The position numbers and the translations under genes were made by a program. Shown one piece after another: positions 47,401 to 55,515 of a DNA stretch of 64,000 nt. The stretch lies in contig NZ_BCWM01000012.1 in NCBI RefSeq assembly GCF_001592205.1, positions 58,127-122,126 on the forward strand. The letters are read 5' to 3'. This stretch comes from Brevundimonas vesicularis NBRC 12165. GTDB taxonomy: Bacteria > Pseudomonadota > Alphaproteobacteria > Caulobacterales > Caulobacteraceae. Under the pieces are notes generated by a model that made no database searches, was not told the origin of the DNA, and worked only from the letters and a program-made list of their open reading frames with translations. Numbering within the stretch: the stretch's first letter is position 1; each line of letters starts with the position of its first letter.

Positions 47401-48703
47401 CCGTCTCCAGCTGGGCGTCGGAGATCCGGCCGTCGAGACGCACCGCCGCCGGAAGGACCGGCCGGTATGACGGGGCGGGCGGGGCGACCGAGGCCATCGG
47501 ACCGGACTCGACCAGGGCTGACGGGTGGGGCGTCTGCGCCGTCAGGGCGATCCGCGCCAGCCGGTGCGCCTGGTAGAGGCCGACATCGCGGCCCTCGCCC
47601 GTCCAGGCGAGGGTCTGATAGGTGATGGGGGACGCTCCCGCGAGGAAGCCGAGACGCCCGGACGGCAGGGCGAGTGACCGGTCCCGGGGCGCCAGCAAGG
47701 TCTGCGCCCCGAGTTCGAGGCGAACCCTCGGCCTCGCCTTGACGCGCTCGGGCACAGCCGAGGCCAGGGCGGCACAGGCGGCGAGATCTTCACCGTTCGC
47801 GAGCGCAGCGACCGCGGCGCCGCCCTCGAGCCGGTCCAGAACCAGCAACCCGGTCTCCACGCTGGTGCCGTGCCTGGAGAAGGCGCGTGGCGGAAAGCCG
47901 ATCCGGGCGACGACACGCCCCCTGGCGCTCAACCGACGCATCAGACCCTCGTCGATGAGGGCGGTGATCGGCACGACGGCGGCCAGGCGCCCGCCATCGG
48001 CCAGGGCCGAGAAGGCCCCGGTCAGATGCGCCTCCAGATCGGTGAAGGGCGGATTGCAGACCGCGACGTCGAACCCGCCCGCGCCCGGCAACAGGTTCTG
48101 GACGCGTCGTCCATCAAGACGTGACCGCGTCGCCGAAACGAAGAGGCCGTCGAGCAGGACGGCGCGACCCTCGGCCAGTTCGTTCAGCGTCAGAACTCCG
48201 CCGCAGGCCTCGGCCACGATAGCGATCAGCCCGGTGCCCGCCGAAGGCTCCAGCACTTGGTCACCCGGGCGAACCTGACCGGCCAGCACCACGAGCGCCG
48301 CCAGTTCCGGCGGCGTGGAGAACTGGTCCAGCGCGATCTGATCTTCGCTGCGTCGGCTGTGGGTCAGACCCAGGGCGCCGACCGTCGCCAGAAGGACGGC
48401 GATGGCGGCCGGCGCGTCCTCGAGCCGCGACACCTGGGGCGCCAGCCGGCGGATCTGCAAAACGGTCGCCGCCTCGATGGCCTCATAGGCGTCCCGCCAG
48501 TTCCACAAGCCCTCGGCGTCCGACCCGCCGAAGCCGGTGGTCATGACGCTGGAGACCAGTTTGCGGTGCAGCGGGCGGGACCGGGCCAGGTGGGTGGCGA
48601 GCACCCGGGCTGCGGCCATGAGGTTGGCGGCGCGGTCGCACGGGCGTGGTGCGCTGAAGAGCGAGAGGCTGGCGGTCTGAGGCGGTGTCTGCGCGGCGGT
48701 CAT
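44423..48703 (-). CDS. Strawberry-notch-type helicase fused to an N-terminal methyltransferase-like domain
   Basis: The 1426-residue protein has an N-terminal Rossmann methylase-like domain (VLEPSAGTGLIAIVAEA near residue 155, FDVAVCNPPF near 215). A superfamily-2 helicase core follows: GDGTGCGKGRE (Walker A, about residue 480), IAFDEAHAMA (about 585), FSDAGGTGRSYHSD and the arginine-finger region QGLGRSHRTHQ. Strawberry-notch proteins of this form are common on conjugative elements and phages, with an uncertain role in DNA processing or anti-restriction. The gene has the shared leader motif. It ends after the metal island, in the opposite direction. Confidence 0.88.
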   Translation of the reverse strand: MTAAQTPPQTASLSLFSAPRPCDRAANLMAAARVLATHLARSRPLHRKLVSSVMTTGFGGSDAEGLWNWRDAYEAIEAATVLQIRRLAPQVSRLEDAPAAIAVLLATVGALGLTHSRRSEDQIALDQFSTPPELAALVVLAGQVRPGDQVLEPSAGTGLIAIVAEACGGVLTLNELAEGRAVLLDGLFVSATRSRLDGRRVQNLLPGAGGFDVAVCNPPFTDLEAHLTGAFSALADGGRLAAVVPITALIDEGLMRRLSARGRVVARIGFPPRAFSRHGTSVETGLLVLDRLEGGAAVAALANGEDLAACAALASAVPERVKARPRVRLELGAQTLLAPRDRSLALPSGRLGFLAGASPITYQTLAWTGEGRDVGLYQAHRLARIALTAQTPHPSALVESGPMASVAPPAPSYRPVLPAAVRLDGRISDAQLETVIYAGEAHAGMLPAWWTPGESARQLRLSREEDEGSVQLRRGFFLGDGTGCGKGREIAAVIADNMAQGRTKALWLSKNDSLLDDARRDWAAIGGGAHDIVPLNSWKLGDGVRLDRGIVFTTYATLRQPARGQKMSRLDQIVAWLGEDFDGVIAFDEAHAMANAAGGGKGARGTKKASLQGMAGLALQNRLPNARVLYVSATGATTAENLAYAARLGLWGGPEAPFVTRDDFLDAMDKGGVAAMELVARELKALGLYVARSLSFEGVEYEPLFHALTEDDISIWDAWADAFQLIHANLGEALKATGFNDEEGKAKSGLAASAVHSAFEGAKLRFFGHLLAGLKAPTLAASIRADLTEGRSAVIQIVSTNEAVMERRLASIPPEEWNNLSIDLTPREYVLDYLREAFPVNLMEAIEGDDGSVTLVPVMVDGRPAVSQEALRRREDLIEKMALLPAVPGVLDALLDTFGTEAVAEITGRSRRVVARDGRRLVERRGASAARSETDAFMSGRKRILVFSDAGGTGRSYHSDLSAPNQQRRSHYLVEPGWRADAAIQGLGRSHRTHQACPPLFRPVTTDIHGEKRFTSTIARRLDSLGALTRGERRTAGAGLFRAEDNLESPWARRALLVFYGALGFGELSSMTLEDFETRTGLKLRDADGGLKLSDDLPPIHTFLNRLLALRIADQNALFADFDGILSGILERAAASADLDRGLEDIEAEELAVVEEETIRTDVSTGAETALVTFELKVRRELVSSDAALAGAEGSAFRLVVNDRSGRAALAEFGLTTTTDDDRLVPAVRLLRPDQHQVTPEKTFEESAWAQTDEAAWRAVWDAEVAATDPWRTRRLTLATGLLLPIWGRLPSKGCSVRRVRAPDGRRWLGRVLDEVQAASLKTALGLTEVGDAWADGGRTAAAVLDRNVQLALSGGLWLKRSRVMDRWRLEVVGGRTDRDALVSLGCFVEIIAYAPRVFVPVDRPDVVEGVLRRHPVQSILEGAAA

Positions 48704-48710
48704 GGGAAGG

Positions 48711-48776
48711 GCTCCGTCGCCTGGAGCGGCGGGCTCATCCCTCCGGTCCTCCAGGCTCGCGCCCAGCCGCCCTTCC
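48711..48776 (-). promoter_or_regulatory. Shared leader motif upstream of the strawberry-notch gene
   Basis: CGCCCTTCC is at 48768-48776, 65 bases from the start codon, and a GCTCC-N7-GGAGC hairpin is at 48711-48727. The flanking CTTCCTCCCGCCTTCC closely matches the GcrA-like leader. Confidence 0.45.
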
Positions 48777-48794
48777 TCCCGCCTTCCATGACGA

Positions 48795-48825
48795 AGGCCC
48801 GCCGCGACGATGTCGCGACGGGCCT
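48795..48825 (-). terminator. Hairpin after the ParB-like gene
   Basis: AGGCCCG pairs with CGGGCCT (48795-48801/48819-48825), enclosing CGCGAC-GAT-GTCGCG with one C-A mismatch. It is 20 bases past the ParB-like stop on the minus strand. No strong T-run follows. Confidence 0.55.
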
Positions 48826-48844
48826 CGTCGTCTTCACGCCTGGA

Positions 48845-50911
48845 TCAGGCGGCGTCGTCGAGCGCCGCCTCGCCTTCAGCGGTGACCTCGAAGGCGCCGA
48901 CGCCGTCGTCAGCATCGCCTTCGCTCTCTTCCGCCGTATCGCTCTCCGGACCGTCAGCGTCCGACGCCGCGACCTCGTCGACGTCGGGCGGTGTGGTCCA
49001 GGACAGGCTGGCCGGCGCCCATCCCTTCTCGGCCGCATTCTCCTCGACCCAGGGGATCAGATCGGCCTTCTTCAGCAGGGCCGCTCTCACATCGGCCCGG
49101 TCCATCTCTTCCAGCATCTTCAGCAGCAGGGTTTTGGAATGCGGCTTCAGGAACTCGGCGTCCGGGGTCCAGTGCAGACTGATGTCCGCGCCGCAAAGCT
49201 CGGCGAGTTCAGCGGCTTCGGCCCGGGCCGACTTGCGGATCAGTGTGGTCCGCTCCTCCCGAACATCCAGGGAGAGGGCGGTGAGCTCGGCCAGCAAACC
49301 CATCTTGTCGCCATGGGCGAGACCATGCACCCAGGCGATCACCGTCTGGCCCGACGCCTCCCACGCGGCGCGTCGATCGTCGAGCCTCTGGCGGACCTCG
49401 CCGTCCAACGCCTCGATGACGCGACCGCCGGTCGGCTTGAAGGCGGACGCGGTCAGGGCGAGGGCGGACTCGGACCTCTGGCCGGAGGTCCTGACGGCCA
49501 GCTGATTGAACAGGCGGGCGATCAGCGCCGTGAAGGCGACGCCGGGATCGTCGGCGAGGGCGCGGATCAGACCGCGGGTGGCCACGTCGGTGCGCACGGC
49601 GTGAAGGGCGTGGTTGACGCCCTCGGTCTCGGGTTCCGGCGTATCGACCTCGGGCGGCCGGTAGACGGGAGCGGCAGCGATGCCCCCCGCGGAGGCGGGC
49701 GCCTCATCGTCGGTCTCGTCCTCGACTTCCGGTTCCACGGGCGTGAAGCACCGGACTTCGATCCCGGTGCGTAGTGCAGGACGCAGGACCAGGGTCGTGG
49801 CTGCCCGGCCGCTCCATCCCGCCTGATCCATGGCCAGGCGGTCGCGGATCATGACGTCGAGCGCGGCGTCCACCGCCTCGGCGTCGGTCGTCTCCGTCAG
49901 GACCGCCTCGACCCCTTCGACGGCGGCGTTGAAGGCGTCTCGCTTGTCGCGGTAGGCCGCCATCTCCGTGGCCGGAAGCATGCCGCCGTAGACGTAACCG
50001 GCGGCTTCCAGATCGTCCGGCAGGTCCGGTTCGGGGCCCGCCGTGACGTGGACCGCCAGGCCCTCGGCCTCGTAGATCAGGGCGATCTCCCGTGCACGTC
50101 GGGTCCAGGCCTCCGTGAGAATGGCCGGGTCCAGCAGCACCGGCGGCAGCTCGCCGAACAGATCGGTCTCGGAGCGGCCGCCGGCCTCGGCGTATCGCTC
50201 CGGGCCGATGAGGGCGCAGCGAGGGTCGCGCGCGGTGACGCGAGCCTCGTCGAGCTTTTCGGTCACGCGCCAATCCTGGAAACCGTGACCGTCGAGGGTC
50301 ATCCGGGCCAGCTCCGCCTGCTCGTCGGGGTCGGAGAGCCTGGCGAGCAGGCGCGCCTGGCGCAGGTTCAGCCGGCCGAGCCGCAGCGCCTGCAGCGCGA
50401 CATCCGGCAGGGCGGCAAGGGCCGCGAGACGTTTGATGTCGATTTCCGCGTATCCCAGCGCCTTGGCGATCGTGGGCACGCCGAGCTTGCGTTTCAGCAT
50501 CCGGCCGATCGCCGCGATGATGTCGGCGACATGGACCGGCACGGCCGTGTTGGTGAGCAGGACGGCCGCGGCCTGGCGGGCGGGATCCGTCTCGACGAAG
50601 ACATCGACGAGGAAGCTGTCGTCGATACGTCCCTGTTCGACCAGAAGACGAAGCGCCAGCAAGCGCCGCCTGCCGTCGAGCGCCATGTTGGCGGCTTCCT
50701 TCTTTCGACCGGGCCGGACGGTCAGGGGCTGCAGCTGACCGGCGGCGAACAGAGTCTCGGCAAGCAGCGGAATGTCATCGTCGGAGGGCTCGCCGAAGCG
50801 AAGGTTCTCCGGGGCGATGTCGAGATCACGGAGATGGACCAGCGGGCGGTTACGGGTCGACGCGACCTGGAAGGGGGTGGCGACGACGGCGACGGCGGTG
50901 GAACGGGACAT
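48845..50911 (-). CDS. ParB/RepB-like partition or DNA-binding protein
   Basis: The 688-residue protein has a ParB N-terminal domain (PLVHLRDLDIAPENLRFGEP, ALDGRRRLLALRLLVEQG), a helix-turn-helix region (VPTIAKALGYAEIDIKRLA) and a long C-terminal part with acidic stretches. It is far longer than chromosomal ParB, like the ParB-type proteins of large plasmids and ICEs. AGGAGAG precedes ATG 50911; upstream frame is a shadow of the Toprim gene. It may stabilise the element or act as a nuclease/regulator; no ParA is present here. Confidence 0.8.
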   Translation of the reverse strand: MSRSTAVAVVATPFQVASTRNRPLVHLRDLDIAPENLRFGEPSDDDIPLLAETLFAAGQLQPLTVRPGRKKEAANMALDGRRRLLALRLLVEQGRIDDSFLVDVFVETDPARQAAAVLLTNTAVPVHVADIIAAIGRMLKRKLGVPTIAKALGYAEIDIKRLAALAALPDVALQALRLGRLNLRQARLLARLSDPDEQAELARMTLDGHGFQDWRVTEKLDEARVTARDPRCALIGPERYAEAGGRSETDLFGELPPVLLDPAILTEAWTRRAREIALIYEAEGLAVHVTAGPEPDLPDDLEAAGYVYGGMLPATEMAAYRDKRDAFNAAVEGVEAVLTETTDAEAVDAALDVMIRDRLAMDQAGWSGRAATTLVLRPALRTGIEVRCFTPVEPEVEDETDDEAPASAGGIAAAPVYRPPEVDTPEPETEGVNHALHAVRTDVATRGLIRALADDPGVAFTALIARLFNQLAVRTSGQRSESALALTASAFKPTGGRVIEALDGEVRQRLDDRRAAWEASGQTVIAWVHGLAHGDKMGLLAELTALSLDVREERTTLIRKSARAEAAELAELCGADISLHWTPDAEFLKPHSKTLLLKMLEEMDRADVRAALLKKADLIPWVEENAAEKGWAPASLSWTTPPDVDEVAASDADGPESDTAEESEGDADDGVGAFEVTAEGEAALDDAA

Positions 50912-50949
50912 GAGGGCTCTCCTGCCGTAGGCGAGGTCCATCCCCGCCT

Positions 50950-51861
50950 TTACGGCGCCCGTCCGCGCTCTTCCTTTCCCGCTTTCTGATGGTCTCGAGC
51001 GGCCTCGTTCCAGTCGCCGAACGGGGCTGGGGGAAAGGCGACGATCGCTTCCACGCCATCGCGCTCGAGCCGCCTGGCCAGCCGCATCGCGGCGATCTCC
51101 CCGGCTTCGCCCCGGTCTCCGGCGATTAGAACCGTCGAAACATGGTGGGGTGCATGCCACCGCGAGAGGTTTCCGGCTGACATGAGCGCCCAGCCCGGCA
51201 GGTCGAAGCGGACCATGGCGGACAGGGTGGTGACGACGCCTTCGGCCACCAGCATCCGCGCCGCCGCGGGACGCAGCCGTACGGCCGATCCCGGCGGGAC
51301 TTGGCCCACGGTCTTGCGGGGAACGCTCAGACCCGATGCGACCTGCCCGTTGGTCGCGAGATAGGTGAGCTCGACGGCCGTGAGATCCCCCGAGGGCGAC
51401 CGGATCCCGGTCATCATCGCGCGTCCGACGCGCCGCCCCGGCCGGTAGACCGAGAGGGGCGCGCGGGGATGTTCGAGCAGGTCGTCGAGGTCTTCCCGCC
51501 AAGCGACGCCGCGCACGGCGAGGTGACGTGCGACCACGCCGGTCCGGGCGGGCCTTACCCCATCCTGCCAGAGCGCACCCGCGACCGCCCGCCGTCGGGG
51601 GTGGTCGATCACGGGCCTGTCCGGCGTGTCCGCGACACCCATGAGCCGACCGCCGTGATCGACCAGTCCGCGACGCCGCAGGTCGTCGCGCACCTCCCGC
51701 CAATCGGCCGCGCCGAAGGTGTGGATGACGACACGGCCGCCATCGAGCAGGAGCGAGACGGAACGGTCCGCCTTCCCATGGCCGGGCGCCGGCACATTGG
51801 CGCGCAAGCCGTTCTGGTAGAGGTCTCCGCCGAGGATCGCCACGATCTGGCGCAGGCTCAC
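50950..51861 (-). CDS. Toprim-domain protein (DUF7146-like, primase-related)
   Basis: The 303-residue protein has an N-terminal zinc-free primase-like part (YQNGLRANVPAPGHGKADRS) and a C-terminal Toprim domain with AAARMLVAEGVVTTLSAMVR (catalytic Glu) and VLIAGDRGEAGEIAAMRLA (DxD-like). Such proteins are standard in plasmids and ICEs, linked to priming after transfer. Start GTG 51861 overlaps the RadC-like stop by four bases, so the two genes are coupled. Confidence 0.82.
   Translation of the reverse strand: MSLRQIVAILGGDLYQNGLRANVPAPGHGKADRSVSLLLDGGRVVIHTFGAADWREVRDDLRRRGLVDHGGRLMGVADTPDRPVIDHPRRRAVAGALWQDGVRPARTGVVARHLAVRGVAWREDLDDLLEHPRAPLSVYRPGRRVGRAMMTGIRSPSGDLTAVELTYLATNGQVASGLSVPRKTVGQVPPGSAVRLRPAAARMLVAEGVVTTLSAMVRFDLPGWALMSAGNLSRWHAPHHVSTVLIAGDRGEAGEIAAMRLARRLERDGVEAIVAFPPAPFGDWNEAARDHQKAGKEERGRAP
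50966..50974 (-). promoter_or_regulatory. Shared leader motif upstream of the ParB-like gene
   Basis: CGCTCTTCC (one mismatch to CGCCCTTCC), followed by TTTCCCGCTTTC, lies 55 bases from the start codon inside the end of the Toprim gene. Confidence 0.35.
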
Positions 51862-52538
51862 CGGAAGTGCCCGAGGGTGCGCAGGCTGGCCGTACCGTCC
51901 CTCCCGACGACCAGATGATCGTGAACCTGGATGTCGAAGACCTTGGCGGCGTCGACGATCTTCCGCGTCATCTCGATGTCGGCGCGGGACGGCTCGGGAT
52001 CGCCCGAAGGGTGATTGTGCACGAGGATGATGGACGCGGCCGACCCCTCCAGCGCCCGCCGCACGACCTCGCGCGGATAGACGGGGGCATGGTCGATCGT
52101 GCCCTGGGCGACCAGTTCGTCGCTCAGGAGCCGGTTGCGCTTGTCGAGGAACAGGGCCCGGAACTGCTCGCGGGGTTCCTCGGCCAATGCGACCCGAACA
52201 TAGGCGAGCAAGGCCGTCCAGCTGGTGATGACGGGCCGTCTCGAAGCCTCGGCGCGGACCAGCCGTTCGCTGAGCACACGAAGCAGTTTCAGGTCGGTGA
52301 GAGCCGCTGGTCCCAGTCCGCTGGCGCGCGCCAGTTCCGGCACATCGGCGGAAGCAATGGCGGCGATGTCGCCGAACCGGTCGAACAGGGCGTCCACGGC
52401 GGGCATTGATGTCTGTCGCAGGCTGCGGCCCAGCAGAAGCGCGAGGAGGGCGCGGTCGTCGAGGTTGGCGAGGGAACTCGTGTCGGGCGAACGCCCAGCC
52501 GCGGCGATCGCGGGTTCGAGGTCAGGAAGCGGGCGCAT
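51858..52538 (-). CDS. RadC-family JAB-domain protein
   Basis: The 226-residue protein has an N-terminal helix-hairpin-helix-like part (ELARASGLGPAALTDLKLL) and the JAB/MPN metal motif VHNHPSGDPEPSRADIEMT, flanked by REVVRRALEGSAASIILV. RadC homologues are frequent in ICEs, where their role in repair or transfer is unclear. ATG 52538 has GGAG at proper distance (GGAGACCGCC, the same stretch as before the GcrA-like start). Confidence 0.88.
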   Translation of the reverse strand: MRPLPDLEPAIAAAGRSPDTSSLANLDDRALLALLLGRSLRQTSMPAVDALFDRFGDIAAIASADVPELARASGLGPAALTDLKLLRVLSERLVRAEASRRPVITSWTALLAYVRVALAEEPREQFRALFLDKRNRLLSDELVAQGTIDHAPVYPREVVRRALEGSAASIILVHNHPSGDPEPSRADIEMTRKIVDAAKVFDIQVHDHLVVGRDGTASLRTLGHFR

Positions 52539-52554
52539 GGCGGTCTCCAGCAAG

Positions 52555-52587
52555 GCTCCCAAGCGGAGCATTCCCGGCCGCCCTTCC
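52555..52587 (-). promoter_or_regulatory. Shared leader: hairpin plus CGCCCTTCC motif upstream of the RadC-like gene
   Basis: CGCCCTTCC is at 52579-52587, 41 bases from the start, with a GCTCC-N5-GGAGC hairpin at 52555-52569 between motif and ribosome binding site. Confidence 0.45.
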
Positions 52588-52639
52588 TTTCTTCCCGATC
52601 GCGCTTTTCGATCCGACCGGATCGGCCCAGGTTGATCCG

Positions 52640-53044
52640 ATGAAATGGTGGCTCATCCTCCCGCTCCTCGCCGCGCCCGCGATCGCCCATGCCGATCCGT
52701 GCGAGGGGCGACTGCCAGATCGCGCCGGACAGGTTTTCTCGGGGCAAACCCGCTATGTCGGCGATGGCGACGGGCTCTGCGTCGGCGACAGCACGAACCC
52801 CTCCACCTGGATCGAGGTGAGGCTCGCGGACTTCAATGCCCCGGAGCTCAACGCACCGGGCGGACGCGCCGCCCGGGACCAGTTGCGCCGTCTGGTGATG
52901 GGCCGACGCCTCGAATGCGTGGCGACGCGAGGACGTAGCGGCCGGGTGATCGTCTATGATCGGGTGATCGCGACCTGCCGGCTCGACGGTCGTCGTGTCG
53001 GCGACCTCCTGAGGGCCGCCGGGGTGCGCGAAGGCGGCAACTGA
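52640..53044 (+). CDS. Secreted thermonuclease-like (SNase-fold) protein
   Basis: The 134-residue protein has a signal peptide (WWLILPLLAAPAIAHA), then YVGDGDGLCVG and WIEVRLADFNAPEL, matching the SNase core (VxDGDT, R-x-x-x-x-DAPE), and GRAARDQLRRLV. Catalytic Asp and Arg positions appear conserved, though a second Cys-containing region (LECVATRGRSGR, VIATCRLDG) replaces the usual tail. SNase-like periplasmic nucleases are common beside conjugation genes. It is divergent from the RadC-like gene. Confidence 0.8.
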   Translation: MKWWLILPLLAAPAIAHADPCEGRLPDRAGQVFSGQTRYVGDGDGLCVGDSTNPSTWIEVRLADFNAPELNAPGGRAARDQLRRLVMGRRLECVATRGRSGRVIVYDRVIATCRLDGRRVGDLLRAAGVREGGN

Positions 53045-53213
53045 CCCGTCACGGCTCGGAGACGAGCCGACAGCGAGAATATATTGCGGTCCGGCCGGAT
53101 CGGGCAAAACGGCTCACCCGCGTGACACGCCTCTATATCGGCGTCGACGGCGCCCGAGGACCGGATTTGCGGCCAGAAAGTCGCCTCAAACGGCCCTCTC
53201 CCTCGAAGTCTCG

Positions 53214-55115
53214 ATGGTCTTCGAACGGATGGTCGTCATGCCGCCAGCACGCCTCGCCGGTCTTGTCGCCGCACTACTAGTCGCGCTTCAGGCGTCCACC
53301 CAGACCTTCGCCTGGCTTTATCGCTATCATGTGACGCTGGGGCCGGCGCTCCGGCTGGACGAGACAGGCGTCTACTGGCCCTGGATGATCCTCGTCTGGC
53401 GCCAGAGGTTCGGGGCGGCGGAGGGGGACGCCTTCGCCCTGCCGCTCTCGGTCTTCATGCTCGTGATGGCCGCGGGCGCCGGGGGCCTGCTTCTGTTCGA
53501 CGGCGGCGCCGTGAAGCGAACGCGCGGGTGGGGCGGCCTGGCGGAGGCTCGCCGTGCGGGCCTGAGGCACGACGCGGGGTGCGTCCTCGGGCGGTTGCAG
53601 GGCCGTCTTCTGGCGACGACCGACCTGCGCCCGACGCTCGTGACGGGCGGGACCCGCGCGGGGAAGGGACGGGGCCATGTCGTCCCCACCCTGTTGAGCT
53701 GGACCGACAGCGTCCTGGTCCATGATCCCAAGGGGGAGCTGTGGCGGGTGACCGCCGGTTGGCGCGCCCAGCACAGTCATGCGCTCTACTTCAACCCGCG
53801 AGACCCGGCGTCCGCGCGCTTCAATCCTCTGGCGGAGATCAGACCGGGGCCCCAGGAACTGGCGCAGGTCCAGCGGCTGGTCGCCATCCTCAGCGATCCG
53901 GGAGGCGCACGGGACGACGAGGCCATCTGGGACAAGGCGGCGTCCGAGATTCTCGAAGCCGTGATCCTGCACGTCCTCTACACGGCGCCGGACGCGGACA
54001 AGACGTTGTTGACGGTGAGAACGATCCTCGCCGATCTGGACGCCGCCGCCGACGTCATGGTCCGGACCCTTCATCGTCTGGGTCCCGAGGGCGTCCCCGA
54101 GGTCCATCCGTTCATCTCCACGGCGGTGAAGGGCTACGCGGCGATGCACGACCGCTTTCGCACCTCGGTGCAGGGCACGGCGCGCAGCTATCTCAAATGG
54201 CTGGCCGGCGACGATCTGGTTCGGGCGATGTCGGCATCGGATTTCGCGCTCGGCGATCTGATGTGCGCCGAGGCGCCGGTCTCCCTCTATGTGCAGGTCG
54301 CTCCGGCCGACGCCGTCGCCTTGCGACCGGTGATCCGGCTTCTCTTCTACGCGGCGGCCCAGGCCCTGACCGCCGCAGAGCACGCCGACGACGCGGGCCG
54401 CGAGAAGCGCCGGCGCCTTTTGATGCTCATGGACGAGTTCCCGCTGCTGGGCCGACTGGCCTTCTTCGAGAAGTCCCTGCGCCTGATGAGCGGCTACGGC
54501 ATCAAGACAATGTTCGTCGCCCAGTCCCTGAACGACATCGTCGAGACCTATGGGGCCAACAACACCATCCTCGACAACTGCCATGTCTACACCGCCTTCA
54601 GCGCTCTCGATCCGCTAACACAGGACAAGGTGTCCAAGCTCACCGGCACCGTGCTGGAGCGGAAGACCAGCCGCAGCGGTCCGGCGGGGCTGGGCGCCGG
54701 CCGGAGCTCGGTGTCCCGCTCCGAGATCGAACGGCCCCTGCTGGAGCCGGGCGAAGTCCGGGCGCTGCCGGACGAGGTGCAGCTGACCTTTGCGGCAGGG
54801 CACAGACCGCTGCGGACACGCAAGGTCTTCTACGACAGGGAGCGGCCCTTCCGGACGCGCGCAGACCTGCCGCCGCCGGATCAGACGGCTGGCGTCGACA
54901 CGCCTGGCGCGCCGGTTCACCCTTGGGCGGGCCGACGGGGGCTGGGCGAGGATCCGGAGGCGGCCCTGCCGCTGTTCAAGGAGGTGGAGGCGGCGATCCA
55001 TGATCGACGCGTCGCCGCCAAGGCGGCCGAAACCTACGAGCGGATTTCGACGGCCTTCGCGGCGGAGCAGGCGGTGCTCGACGGGTTGCAGGGAGGCGAG
55101 CATGGGCGGGCGTGA
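53214..55115 (+). CDS. traG: TraG/VirD4-type coupling protein
   Basis: The 633-residue type IV coupling ATPase has two N-terminal transmembrane helices (about residues 12-30 and 80-100), Walker A GGTRAGKGRGHVVP (about 143-156) and Walker B LLMLMDEFPLLG (about 402-413), plus the TraG-type MFVAQSLNDI motif. It links the relaxase-DNA complex to the mating channel. It overlaps the downstream RHH gene by 14 bases. It appears intact. Confidence 0.93.
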   Translation: MVFERMVVMPPARLAGLVAALLVALQASTQTFAWLYRYHVTLGPALRLDETGVYWPWMILVWRQRFGAAEGDAFALPLSVFMLVMAAGAGGLLLFDGGAVKRTRGWGGLAEARRAGLRHDAGCVLGRLQGRLLATTDLRPTLVTGGTRAGKGRGHVVPTLLSWTDSVLVHDPKGELWRVTAGWRAQHSHALYFNPRDPASARFNPLAEIRPGPQELAQVQRLVAILSDPGGARDDEAIWDKAASEILEAVILHVLYTAPDADKTLLTVRTILADLDAAADVMVRTLHRLGPEGVPEVHPFISTAVKGYAAMHDRFRTSVQGTARSYLKWLAGDDLVRAMSASDFALGDLMCAEAPVSLYVQVAPADAVALRPVIRLLFYAAAQALTAAEHADDAGREKRRRLLMLMDEFPLLGRLAFFEKSLRLMSGYGIKTMFVAQSLNDIVETYGANNTILDNCHVYTAFSALDPLTQDKVSKLTGTVLERKTSRSGPAGLGAGRSSVSRSEIERPLLEPGEVRALPDEVQLTFAAGHRPLRTRKVFYDRERPFRTRADLPPPDQTAGVDTPGAPVHPWAGRRGLGEDPEAALPLFKEVEAAIHDRRVAAKAAETYERISTAFAAEQAVLDGLQGGEHGRA

Positions 55116-55515
55116 AACCGGGGCGACGCGGGTTCAGGTTTATCTCACGGACCCCCGCGTGGTCGCCGCCTTGCAGCGTGAAGCGCGCTCGGCCAACATC
55201 CCGATCAGCCAGGCCGCCGGACGCGCGCTTGCGAAGGGCCTGGCCAGAAGTCTCCCGGCCGATCCGGACGACCGTCTGCTTCAGCTCGACCGCGCGCTGA
55301 GAGACCACATGCGGTCGACGGCGCGGGACGTGCAAATCATCCAGGAGCTGGTCATCGAGGTCGCCCGCGCCTTCTTCATGCGTTTGCCGGACGCCGTCAC
55401 GGATCAGGATCCTGTCGCCCGCGCCGCCGTGAACCGCCGGATCGAACAGCTTCTCGACGACACGGCCGCCCGGTTGATCTCTGGCGGGAGGCCGCAGCGC
55501 GGGACGGTCGGATGA
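55102..55515 (+). CDS. Ribbon-helix-helix-like conjugation protein
   Basis: The 137-residue protein has an N-terminal RHH-like segment (TRVQVYLTDPRVVAALQREA, SANIPISQAAGRALAKGLA), then a helical region. A small CopG-like gene between traG and trbB is typical of Tn4371-like modules. It begins inside traG (GGGAGG upstream of ATG 55102) and ends overlapping trbB by four bases, so the three genes are one operon. A regulatory or relaxosome role is likely. Confidence 0.75.
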   Translation: MGGRETGATRVQVYLTDPRVVAALQREARSANIPISQAAGRALAKGLARSLPADPDDRLLQLDRALRDHMRSTARDVQIIQELVIEVARAFFMRLPDAVTDQDPVARAAVNRRIEQLLDDTAARLISGGRPQRGTVG

